NCBI GenBank assembly: GCA_035578155.1
Contig: JAPWDM010000007.1
Span: 38,538,413 to 38,602,412 of the forward strand
DNA: 64,000 bases
DNA from: Brachynemurus nebulosus
Taxonomy: Eukaryota > Arthropoda > Insecta > Neuroptera > Myrmeleontidae
Direction: 5' to 3'
Positions 26,560 to 38,700 of this stretch are shown here, piece by piece; the first letter of the stretch is position 1, and every line of letters begins with the position of its first letter. The notes beneath the pieces are model-generated. The model did no database searches and was not told the DNA's origin. It worked only from the letters and a program-made list of their open reading frames with translations. The translations under genes were made by a program, and so were the position numbers.

Positions 26560-26700
26560 AAAAGTTGAATTAAACAATTACATTGGGCGCGTTCGTTTGC
26601 TCACGCCGCACGTCTCGTTCGAGTTACCACCACCGATCTCACACCTCGGCGCTGTGACCGCCCAACACACACACTGTTCACTCTTGTGACTCTTATGTAC
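26560..26700. other. CpG- and GC-richer island of unknown role
   Basis: A stretch with GGGCGCGTTCG, CACGCCGCACGTCTCG and CTCGGCGCTGTGACCGCCC stands out from the AT-rich surroundings. It has no long ORF and no recognised family. It could be a promoter, an unrecognised 5' exon or a repeat end. Confidence 0.3.
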
Positions 26701-26804
26701 ACGACCGTTCAAAAATTACAGCGATTGTTAGCAGTTTTAATAAGAACAGTTGCAATAGAACAGAGAAATACATAGCTGTGGTAAGGATATATAGGTATGT
26801 AAAG

Positions 26805-27184
26805 TAGGGATGTTATGGATATGAAATTTCGGATACGGATACGGATATTTAAAAACATTTTTTCGGTTTCGGTTACGGATATGTAATAATATCGGATAAT
26901 ATTTCGGATACGGTTACGGTTACGGATAATAGCTTTAAAAAAAAGGAGAAAATTTTACCCCAAAAAGTGAACGTCAAACACGAATCAATGGAAATCTGTC
27001 AAGAGAATACATGCAGTAAAAATTTGTTTTGATTTAACCTCTGTTTTCAAACGACAGTTGTTTATTATTATCCGAAACAAATCCGAAATTTTTATTTTCG
27101 GATACGGTTTCGGTTTCGGATATGTAATTATTTCGGATATCCGGTAGTTTCGGTTACGGTTACGGGTTATCCATAACATCCCTA
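26805..27184 (-). mobile_element. hAT-like MITE with ATCCGT/ACCGA arrays, copy 1
   Basis: Termini TAGGGATGTTATGG and CCATAACATCCCTA, flanked by the exact 8-bp duplication ATGTAAAG (26797-26804, 27185-27192). The 8-bp duplication with a TAGGG-type end points to hAT. Degenerate GGATAC/GGTTAC units fill about 130 bases at each end. The spurious reading frame it contains is not a gene. Opposite in orientation to copies 2 and 3. Confidence 0.88.
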
Positions 27185-27292
27185 ATGTAAAGTAATAAAA
27201 AAATAACTATTTACAGTTTTTAAAAATATTTTACAATACGGTAGTAGTTTGTTTTTGAATATAATACAAATACATAATAATTTGCTACAGAC

Positions 27293-27694
27293 TAGAGATG
27301 TTATGGATATCCGTAACCGTAACCGAAACTATCGAATATCCGAAATAATTACATATCCGAAACCGAAACCGTATCCGAAAATAAAAGTTTCGAATTTGTT
27401 TCGGATAATAACAGACAACTGCCATTCGAAAAATGAGGTTAAATCGAAGCAAATTTTTACTACATATATTTCCCTTGATAGATTTCCGTTGATTTGTGTT
27501 TGGCGTTCACTTTTTGGGGTAAAATTCTCCCCTTTTTTTCTAAAAAAAAAAAATTTCACTAAAAGCAATTATTGGTAACCATAACCGTATCCGAAACATT
27601 ATCCGATATTATTACATATCCGAAACCGAAAAAAATGTTTTTAAATATCCGTATCCGTATCCGTATCCGAAATTTCATATCCGTAACATCCCTA
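27293..27694 (+). mobile_element. hAT-like MITE, copy 2
   Basis: Same family as 26805-27184, inverted. Ends TAGAGATGTTATGG and GTAACATCCCTA, with exact 8-bp duplication CTACAGAC (27285-27292, 27695-27702). Arrays of TATCCGTA/AACCGA at both ends. Confidence 0.88.
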
Positions 27695-28672
27695 CTACAG
27701 ACACACTATTCATCTTGATTACTTTACATACCTATATATACAGCCGCAGCTATGTAATTTTTACTAATGCGTTCAAAAATTTTTTTTCAATTTCTTAAGG
27801 TACTTTTATAAATAGAAAAGTAGGGATGTAATTTTTTAACGTCCCAAAATGTATTTAATTAACACGATAAAAAATTAAGCACTAAGTAAAATAAAATTCC
27901 AAGTCTATCAAATTTTATAAATTTCCATTACCAAATTCCACAAACCAAGGTCCTATTTACAAAATTTCTAAAAATTCGATTACTTGTTCATTAAACCAAA
28001 TCAACTTTATGAACTGACCCAATACTTTATTATAATACAATAACGAAAAAACAGTAATGTAGTCACAATGATACAATAAATAACGCATTAAGCTCCTTTG
28101 ATGTATTGAATAAAGTGCCACGCGAGTTATCGTTTAACGCCTAATACCACTAACAATTCCGTTAAAAAATTAGCTGGTTACAAGACAAAAAGTGTCTGTC
28201 GCCGGATTTTCCGAAAAATATCAAGTGCCGAAACATTTATGAACGGTAGTGTATATGGTCCTTCCACGATCTTGATGGTATCTTTTTCAAATATCGAATT
28301 CTTCGACTTTAATATATATGATAATTTAATTGTCACTCTGTTTCTATTGACAAATAAACTAACCGTTATTTTCACTTATTTTCGCGTACAACTCGTCGGT
28401 CGCGAACCACAATGGAAATGATGCCGGAATGAAAGTATTTTTTTTTTCTTATTTTGAATATTTTACGAAAGAAAATTAAACTTTTTTTTTTTTGTAATTA
28501 TTGAGAATGATAATGACTTATTTACCAGGCACAAAGAACTCAAATAATCCGAATGTTTTGTTTGATGGAATTACGCCATACGTGATGTCACAAGTAGGAT
28601 TTTGTATTTGACTTAACTTCCTGCAGGAAATGGGCACGTAGTGTGTCCTGATTTTATCATTCTTGTAAGTTA

Positions 28673-28697
28673 AGGTTAGGTTAGGTTAGGTTAACTT
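28673..28697. repeat. Short interstitial (TTAGG)n tract
   Basis: AGGTTAGGTTAGGTTAGGTT, about four units of the common insect telomere repeat, directly abutting the TTAA of piggyBac-like copy B. Too short to say whether it came from telomere healing or simple-sequence expansion. Confidence 0.6.
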
Positions 28698-28700
28698 TAA

Positions 28701-29625
28701 CCCTAGAATCATACGTTGGTCTACGAGAAACGTTAATCATACATCGGCGTCATTTTGACGAATAGAATTTTTACGGAGAGTTTTAGAGTTTATTTGCAAA
28801 AAACATTTTTTTTACATAACAATACTACAAAAGCGAACAAAATATTTAAAAAAATTGGATTTGGAAAAATTTCTTAATGTAAATATTTATTAATTTTTTT
28901 AATCTTTTTATCAAAGCATATTTTCATTATAAAAATTAAAAAATAGATAAATACATCAATTGTATCATAAAACATGTGTTTCAGATAATTAATTTATGAA
29001 CTATTATGAGTCAGTGGACATGTGTGACTTTACAGAATGTGAAATTTCTCAGTCATTAATATTCCCGTAGATATGTAGTTATTTCCCCATTAGGCACATT
29101 TGTAAATTTTCTAAAATTTGTTAGTAATTTTTCGAATAAGATCTCAAAAAATAATAAAAATTAAAATATTTTCCACAAAATAAGTTGTTAATCTTTTATT
29201 AAGTCACTTGAAACGCATTCTTTAGTTTTCGATTCAATATATTAAAACTTCAGTATTATGTCGTCTCTATAAGTCAAACAGCTGTAATCATCTTTCACAT
29301 TATCATAATCATTGAATAAATTAATTATAACATGCATATCTCTAATAAATTTTAGAAAAATTAGGAAAACTTTGATATGTAAAGTACAAACTCTCTAGAA
29401 AAAAAAAACATCGGTTAATCATACATCGTCGTCCTTTTGACGCACACTATTTTAATACAAACAAAACGATAGCAACTATAAACAAAATTTATATATTTGC
29501 TGTGTTATAACAACAAATAAATTAGATAACAGAAATCTCACAGCAAGCAGGTACCGACAAGTTGTAGTATTGGAGCAGGTAGAGAAGTTCGTTCGTTGTT
29601 TTGACGTGTACGTATGATTCTAGGG
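28701..29625. mobile_element. piggyBac-like non-autonomous element, copy B
   Basis: Ends CCCTAGAATCATACGT and ACGTATGATTCTAGGG are exact inverses, flanked by TTAA (28697-28700, 29626-29629). Collinear with 4419-5301 over its length. It lies about 100 bases before the first plexA exon in the window and might affect that intron's acceptor region. No ORF. Confidence 0.88.
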
Positions 29626-29723
29626 TTAATAATTTTAATATGGTGGTGTACATTTGGTGGCAGCGGTCCGATTAACTCATCGAAATATCAAAATTCTAAT
29701 AATTGTATTCTCGTTATTTTCAG

Positions 29724-32700
29724 GTTGTTGTCGAGAGTTCCGAATCCGCTCTCGAATATGGCGACATCGTTGTGGACGAGGGATCACCCGTCAACGCCGA
29801 TCTACTTTTCGACATCCACTCAATGTACCTTTACGTAATGACCGAGAAAAAGGTAACATTGTACCTAAAACGCTTCACAAAAATTCAATTCGATTCTAAT
29901 CCGATTTTTTTTTCTGTCAACAGGTTTCCAAAGTCAAAGTACAAGAGTGTAGCGTGTACAAAAGTTGTTGGGATTGTTTGGGCGCCAAAGATCCGTACTG
30001 TGGGTGGTGTTCATTAGAGAATAAGTAAGTTTACAATCTTTTTTTGTATGATCCACAAATAAAATACTGTTTTGATCAACACAATATATTGTACAATATC
30101 GGATTTTGTGCAACATTATTATTAGCGATATTATGGATATCCGTAACCGTAACCGAAACTACCGGATATCTGAAATAATTACATATCCGAAATCGAAACC
30201 GTATCCGAAAATAAAAGTTTCGGATTTGTTTCGGATAATAACAGACAACTTTCGTTGGAATACTGAGGTTAAATCGAAGCAAATTTTTGCTACATATATT
30301 TCTCTTGATATATTCCCATTAATTTGTGTTTGGCGTTTACTTTTTGAGGTAAAATTTTCCCCTTCTTTCCAAAAAAAAAAAAAAAATGTTCACTGAAAAC
30401 AATTATCCGTAACCGTAACCGAAACATTATCCGATATTATTACATATCCGTAACCGTAACCGAAAAAAATGTTTTTAAATATCCGTATCCGTATCTGTAT
30501 CCGAAATTTCATATTCGTAACATCCCTAATTATTATTGAACGTGTAGAGGCCGCTTTAGAGACACCTTGTACATAATATAAAGTCTGTCACACAAGTGCG
30601 TCGTTTGCATATTTAAAAGAAAAATTATTACTTCTCAGAAATGAATAAATCGATTTAAAGTACACTAAACTTCAAACTCCAAACTTCATTATTGTCTAAA
30701 ATTCGTGGGCACCGTTTTGGCATACTTTTTATAGGATTTTTCGCATTTGTTGCGGTAACGACCGCCAGAGAGCTCAAATTACATTACTCCAATCACGATT
30801 CAAATTTTTCACATAGCCCACAAGCGTCACTTTTTGACATGCTCTGATTTGAGTAAAAATTTCAGCATCGTACTACCCCAAGAAATATTTGCTTCGTTTA
30901 ATCACCTGTTCAAAGTCATTATACTAATATTAAGTTCCTTTTTAGCCAATAACTTTTATCCTTGCCGCAGTGTCAAACTTGAAAATGGTTTTGTCGTCTT
31001 TTTCAGAAGGCCCTCGTATTTTTTCTTGCCCAGGAAAGTTCTTGACGTTTTCCGACCATTCCGATCGCAACACCTACTTCCATACAAAGTCTTCTGACTT
31101 GTGCATATATTTAGTAACAACTTTCTAAGTCATTTTAGGTCCCTGACTGTGATTACACAAGAACATTGCCTCGAAACATTTTGTATATGATGCACTAATT
31201 TTGGAAATGTTGTGTTCTTATCGCAATACAAAGTAATACTGGCGTCTCAAGCACAAAGTGTCCTGCCCTTCAACGAATACTACAGTAAAGCTTCCTAATA
31301 GTTTTCTCTTGAAACAGGTCACCGGACGCTCTTGTGTGACAGACTGTAGTTTTCACTTCGTGCCGTTTTAAATATAAAATTAGCTTTTTTTTGTTTTAAT
31401 GGCAGTGAAAGAGTTAAATTAGTGGGTAATACAAATTTTCTCACAATATCATTTTAACTAATAATTGGTTTTTGCTTATATAACTTAGTGTCACGACAGT
31501 AAGAAATAAATAACTTTTTTTTCAGATTAATAGTTAAGCACGACAGGTCGGCCATTTTTGTTTTTAAATAAATAATTAAATATATTGATGGATAAAAATC
31601 ATATTTAGAAATGTATATTTGGTCAGTTGTTTTTTCTTTTTCTTTTTTATTTTAATTTATTATTTATTTGTAAATAAGGTATTTATTGATTTCCAATTAT
31701 GAAAAATAAATAATTCGATTGATATTTATATTATATCGCCATATCGGTTTGGTGACTGATTCGTTTTAGTATAAGGAGGGGATATTTTAATATTGTACAC
31801 ACCAAGTATATTATCCAAAAATGAATATTTTATTCGAAACTAATTAATAATTTAATAGTAAAAAAAAATATAGCAAACATTTCACGGTATCATTACTTAC
31901 CGAGTGTCTCAAAAGTAGTTAGTGTGCCACTCACTAGATTTACCTATTCAACTTGATCTTTGGATAATTTTGCACAATTCCTCAATTTTATCACGAATGA
32001 AAAACACGGTGGCAAAAATTTATAACATACAAATATTAATTGAACGTCCATTTTTTTTGTGAAATTATTTTTTAATTATTAAATGAACTTTCTCAAATAA
32101 TTTCATTTTTAAAATTTTTTTTTTTAAATAAAGGAAAAAATGAAGATTTCAAAAAGTAATTTTACAATTAATCAATCTTAATTTGCGACAATAATTGGTA
32201 GACATTTTTGAGATTTAGTTAACCACCTTAAATTGCGAATTTTATAACAACGATCAAGTTAAAGAAACATTTGTTTGGCTTAAGTAATTACCATATGATA
32301 AATAGTTATTTTTGTGTACCGTTAAAATCTACTTAAATAAATAATTCCTCTAAAAAAGTTAATTACAAAAAAATTTTGAAAATGTTTTATTTCTCATAAT
32401 TTATACCATTTTTAAGTCATGAACTAGTATTTTGTAATTTTAGTATTAATTTCATTTCGTCATGTTAAACCGTAATATAATTTTTTTTTTTCGTACATTC
32501 GTTTGCATAGAAAAAGATAGAAAATTTTTGTAATCTAATAAATATTTTTTGTTTCACTCCAAATAGATAGTTTATTAAATTTAAATAACAAAGATAAACA
32601 TATCATATCATAAATTATTTAATAAGAATAAATTGCAGATGTTACATAGAAGTATAGGTAGTTGCAAAGTTTCTGAGCGACTAAAGTCCACTTCCAGTTT

Positions 32701-35700
32701 TACTACAGTACTCCGTTAAATAAATGAAAGTAAGGGTCTACACCATTAAAAAAATCGTATTTATAACTACCAAAATGTTATTATTACTATGTAAGGGTAT
32801 TTTTCATAAAAATTTTCCTGTTAGTATTTAATATTTTAAAATTGGTAGCGTTGAGTCGTTTTGAAACATTAAATTTCTTATCATAGGTATTTCTAGTTTT
32901 AATTATATTACATATTTCTTGTAGTTTAGAAACGTTTAATTTTTAATATTTTATACTTTCTGAACAATTTACTAAATGTTGCAAATAATAAAACGGTCTA
33001 CAATTTTCTCTTTTAAAGTCTGTACTTTTCAGTGGTTAATTAATTGAAATGTATTCAATTTTATTGAACTACCTGATACAGTCATAAAACCTGCATAAAA
33101 CCTACCTTTGTAAATATTGCTATTATTATGAATTTTTCAATAAAATCTGTTTATTAGTTTTACAAAATTTGTATGTTTACAAATAAATTTGTAATTTTTA
33201 GAATCAGTACTTTTACTTAGCTTTGGCTAGTCAAGTGCTTTACCTGCGAGATACAATTTTCGATATTTTAACAATTTTTTTTTAACTTATCGTATTCTTG
33301 ATTATTATTATACTCTTTTATACCCTCTATTTTAATCGGGTTTTTATCTATTGATATTTAATGAATTTAAATATGGAAATGAATACGAGTATTAAAAATA
33401 AAATGTTAAGTCCACAAGCAAAACTTATCATTTTAAATGTGTTAGTGTTTATGAAAAGTGAAAGTGATGGTGTGAAAATCCCATTAACTCAAGTTAAAAA
33501 TCGTATTACTGCAGCTACGGGTATATCGCTGGCAACTTTAACTAGAATAGCTAGTGAAGCAAAAAAAAAAATGATGGATCGGAAGCTATTTTTGCTGAAA
33601 AAGAAAGAAAAAAACATGTAAAACATAAAACAGATCTGGACAGCTTCGATAAGGGAGTACTTAATAATATTATACAAAATATTTTTACGACGGAAAAAAT
33701 TGTTTCCATATTGAAAAACATTCATAGGAAATTTATTTAATTTAAAATTACTTATTTAAGTAGGTACATCATTGCATTACTATATAAATAAGCAAACTAT
33801 TTCAAAATCGATTACTTTTTTTTACAACGTAGTGTATTTTTATACATTGTATATATCGTTCAGTATTACCTGAGTGAGAGATATAACAACTAATAGGGGG
33901 AGTTTAGACATAATTACTCTATATCCATCTTTATTGCAAAAGTATTTTATCTTCTTAATATAATAAAATATGTATATCTCTTACTAAAAATACATCTTTC
34001 CTTTTTGTTGGACTTTGATACCTCAAAAACTCTGCAACTAGTTATAAAACAATATTATTTAGAAAAAAAATGTATTTCTTGTTTAAGTACATGATCGGAC
34101 ATAAAAATTACAACAACCGTTAATAATAATTATGCGTGGCCCTATTATCAACTAACACGCCAGCCTCGAGTTTTAACAATAAAAATTACTGTATTGTGAG
34201 TAATTTCTCGAGGAATAAACTTTTGACCGATTTTTGAAAATTTTAATTTCTATCGATTCGTCACCTACAAATACAGTCCTATTTATTTTAAGTAGTTCAT
34301 TACGCAACTACCGTAATACTATATATGCTTCCAGTATACATATATCATCATTATCAATTTTCCGTATATCGTGTAAATCTATTCAAAAATTTCTCGTACT
34401 TTAAATAGAATATTATTTGTCTTGTAATCAACAATTTTTACAATTAATGCCACCTTATATCGAAACAACTTTGGGTTTTCCAAAAGTTTCCAATATTCGA
34501 GAATATTTCAAAAACTTGTCCGTTCATTTATGGCCAGTAATGTCCATAGTTAATTTATTAACATAATATTTATTTACGTACAAATTCAATTCGAAACATT
34601 TCAAAAAAATAAAAAAATATGAAGACCAAATGTCAAAAATTTGATGGAAATCATAGTTAAAAAAATATTTTTACTCATAATTAAAATATTATAGTAAAAA
34701 AAATTCTTTTATTAAATTACTGGTCACGACTTTTTTTTCTGTCTTGCAAAATCGTGTTCATATTTATTCTATTTAACCCTTTCAACACCAACATCCATAC
34801 TCTTTTTTGAGATTTTGTAGTATAAAACGACGGTATCCTAATAATTTCGTCGTACCTGTCATAATTTTGTGTGGTTTAATACGCACTTGACAATATTTTA
34901 TCTATTAGTTTCTCTCTCACTCGTCGGGAATAGTCGAGGTAATAAATATTTTCAAATAAAAAAAGACGACAACATGATCACAATCGACGCTGTTATATTA
35001 ACTTGAAATATTTAAAATAAATCAACCACATTTTACGTCTTTTTGTAAAACAATGAATTTTCTTATGCAAATAACTACTTGCGTTCTATACGGCGTGTTC
35101 TAAAAAATGTAGAAATTGTTAAAGTGGAAAAAAAGGAATATCGCGGTTCATACGGCGCGGCGCCTCATTAGAATATAGCCACCGAAAGTTTTTATCTTGA
35201 CCCACCTCCTTTTGTTGCCGTGAACCCAAGCGCTGGTTCAGACAGATTTTTTGATATTTTCTGTGTATTAAATACTAAAATAAAATACGCTGCCAATGGG
35301 GTGTGGTACACAGCTTCCTCGTACTCGTAAAATAAACAAAATGATTCATAAAAAATTAAGCGAAGTGGGACTAGCAGTAAATAAAATATTGACATTTAAT
35401 GGGATTTCATGGTAACGCCGTGGATAACTATTACTCCGAATGCAATGAAATTTATAGTGGGCCATCTAGGAGCCAGACCGCATAATTTCTCATAAATTTC
35501 ATAAAAAAAAGAATTGTATAGTTCAGAAGTGATGCCACTTGGTGCAATTTAGTATATTCATGAAATGACATGATAGGGGGCGTTACTCCGATTTCGATTA
35601 AATTCATTGGGGACCATCTAGGAATCAAATTGCATAATTTCTGAAAATTTCATTCAAAAACAATCGAATAGTTCAGAAGTTATGCCACGTGGTGCAAACT

Positions 35701-38700
35701 GGCGACACACAGACGGACAGACACATTGTTCAGGGAGAGTTCTAAAACGTAAAGTGTGCGTAAAAAATTTTTTATTTTTCAAAAGTGATCACAATGCTTC
35801 CGCTACTTTTAGTAGTCGCGGAAACAAAATAAATCGACTTGAAATTGTTTCAGTAAAATATCTACTTTTTCATAATGTAAATCAAAAATTAGTTATGAGT
35901 GATTGTTATCATAATAAGTACTTGAAATAGATGAATGTTGTAAAGCCATTATTTGAACGGCACTCGGTATATCAGATCCGTACTACACAGGTACATTGGA
36001 AAGAAAAATTTGAATAAAATATTCAGTTGGAATACATTTATTATTTCGATGGCGAATTCAATTATATTCGATCGTAACATTGTTTGCAACCGCGACGAAC
36101 ACCCGGCACCCGGCACCCGACACCCGGTTTCATCACCAATTGAAATTCATAACAAATCAGAAAATGTTATTATAATAGTACCTACTTCATTAATACTAGC
36201 ATCAGTGTTGATATTATTATTATTATTGTATCAGTGAAATTACTTTTGGGATTTTGTTTTATAGATGCAGTTTACGTTCCGATTGTCAGGACGCCGCCAA
36301 GGATCCACTGTACTGGATCAGTTACAAGAGTGGTCGATGTACCACGATCACGTCAGTGGTTCCAAATCAGTTACAACGTACAACGGCACGAACGGTATGT
36401 AAAACTAACAACAATCCCCATCGATCATAATTATTAATTTGAAATGAAATTTTTGTCGAATTATTCAAATTACGATTATGTGTCCCAATAATGTCAAATA
36501 AAAATTCATTCAGTCGACCATTAATGACAATAATCTGTAATTAAATTTATTGTTTATATTGATTGATTGAATTGGCCGATGCCATGCTGTTGACAGTATT
36601 CGGATACAGTTGAAAAAAAAAATACATATATTTATCTTCCCACACACATTCGTACAAATGTACACTGCACCCTTGAATTTTGTGAACCGTACGCGCTAAA
36701 TATTTTGAACACTCCGAATAATCCGAATACAGTCTAATTTACAGATAAAGATCTCAAAAAATCAAATTTCATTTCTCGGTTGCCGAAATTCTTATACTTA
36801 CAAAGATATTTTGTAAAACAGAGCTTCTCAAAATGGGATACGCGTAGACTGTCCATATTTTGATACACACAAAATCCACTGAAAAAAAAAATAGGTTCTC
36901 TGAAAAAAGATTGTTTTTGTAAATTATTATATTATTAATCAAGTATGAAAACCGGAAAGAAGTTAGCGCCGAAAGTTGAAAAATCTTTTTGTTTTTTATA
37001 TGGTTAAATTGCTCCCAAATTACTCCTTTGAAATCAGTAATTGCTCCACCTGAAACTTAATTATTTAATTAGTTATTTATAAAGGAAAAAATTTTTTTTC
37101 CGTTATTTAAGTTATCAAAATCTCCCAAAATAATACTTTTTTATATAATTTCTTTACGTCAATAAATTGCTCCCAGTTTGCTCTATTTAATTTAAAAGCT
37201 AAATCTCAATTTTTTTGAATAATTATTAAAATATTTTGTTTTTTTATAATGTTATTTAACTTGTCAAAATTCAGTTATCCTTAAATATATGCAAACGACT
37301 TAAAAGTATAATGGATTGCCTATACGTTTTAATAATACATAACCTAATTCATAATCTTTTAATTTTTTATTTTAATATATTTTAATTATTATTCAGAGAA
37401 ATTAATAACTAACTTTTAAATTAGATGGAGAAAATTGGGAGCAATTTTTTGATATAAAGTAATTGTACAAAAATGCATTATTTGACAAGATTTTGATAAT
37501 AGAAATAGTCAAACAAAAAAGTTTTTTTGTTTGTAAATAACTAATTAAGTAATTAAGTTCCAGGTGGAGCAATTACTGATTCCAAAGGAGCAATTTGGGA
37601 GCAATTTAGCCATATAAAAAACAGAAAAATTTTCTAACTTTCGGCGCCAACTTCTTTCCGGTAGTATGAAATATTTGGCCTCAGAAATTTCCATCCCTTG
37701 GTTTTTCGGTCTCTTTGGGCTCACACTTATTTAAAATTGACTTCTGGTCAAAAATAAATGTTGAAAATAATATTTCCATCAAAGTTAGTTTAAGGTGAAT
37801 CGATCAGTACTGACAAAATTTGTGACAAATAAATTACTAAGTCTATTTTTTTCTCTATAAATAAATATAATTTATGTGTAGAAAAATAAATTAAATTCTA
37901 TAATACATGTAACAGTATTAATATTTGATTACTGTTCAATCTTCTAATTTTAATAATTTTAAAAGTAATCAATTTGATTCTGGTAGTTGATGTGTACGAA
38001 CACATAATTACTAACACGTACACAAATATATTATGGGTGTGTTCGTGTCATTTATAAAATTTTTGACATTTTTTGTAGTTTTTTTTTTCTATTTATTACA
38101 CTAACTAAACGTCCAATATTAAACAAAATAGGTTGTTAATGATTCAAAAACATAAAAGAAAATAATTTTCAGTTTTTTAAATCTTAAAGTTGGTTTTTAA
38201 TGACACAACTTACTTAATACATACCACTGATTCACTTCTAATCATTCTTTGGCATTTACTCGTACGTTAAAAATTCTAACTTTGAAAATTTATTTCTTCT
38301 AAACTACACGTCAGAAATTATTCGTCTCTCTATAATATACTAAAATTTCAAATTCTAAACTTGGAAAATTTCAAGTGATCGATTCACCTTAAGTTCTAAA
38401 ACTTGTACGGAACACTTCTCAAAAATACTGTTGATGACCCAAAAAAAAAAGAAACGAGATTAAGCGCTTAAACATACCCTGTGTTCTCCTGCCATTTTTA
38501 ATAATTTTTTTTCGGGCGCCATTTTTTAAAAATTTTTCGAGAAATACAGTTTTGAAAACACTAATTTACGAAGATAGTCGAATAGTTAGGGCGTTTTCAA
38601 AATCTGCATAGTTGCATGCACGCGCAAGCACACGGCCTATGCAAATGAATTTTTAATTTTTTTATTTTATAAATGCAGCACCGATCTTCTTCTTTTATGT

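Larger units (their letters stand above)
26770..27756. mobile_element. Older inverted-repeat element hosting two nested hAT MITEs
   Basis: CATAGCTGTGGTAAGGATAT..AGGTATGTAAAGTAAT on the left is inverted on the right (ATTACTTTACATACCT..CGCAGCTATG). Removing the insertions at 26805-27184 and 27293-27694, with one copy of each duplication, leaves a continuous element of about 190 bp with 40-bp ends. Inferred from the repeat geometry. Confidence 0.6.
1..29723 (+). other. Presumed plexA intron tail (no supported exon)
   Basis: The first visible plexA exon begins at an acceptor CAG (29721-29723) in the middle of the sema domain. Nothing to its left reads as sema sequence, so the preceding intron appears to run off the left edge (29.7 kb or more). 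It holds the repeats listed separately. The remaining stretches, for example 1784-4414, 5306-6300, 7100-8200, 12300-13270, 14520-15570, 16280-17270, 20836-22600, 23515-24590 and 25330-26770, are AT-rich with microsatellites and no gene I can support. A nested gene too short or diverged to recognise cannot be excluded. Confidence 0.55.

Noticed and set aside
27249..27578. 109-codon open frame with YPKPKPYPKIK
   Set aside because: It falls in the ATCCGT array of a hAT-like MITE and recurs in other copies; simple-sequence translation, not a gene.
36234..36437. Open frame across plexA exon 3
   Set aside because: It reads the exon out of frame; the correct frame gives [17 protein letters not shown].
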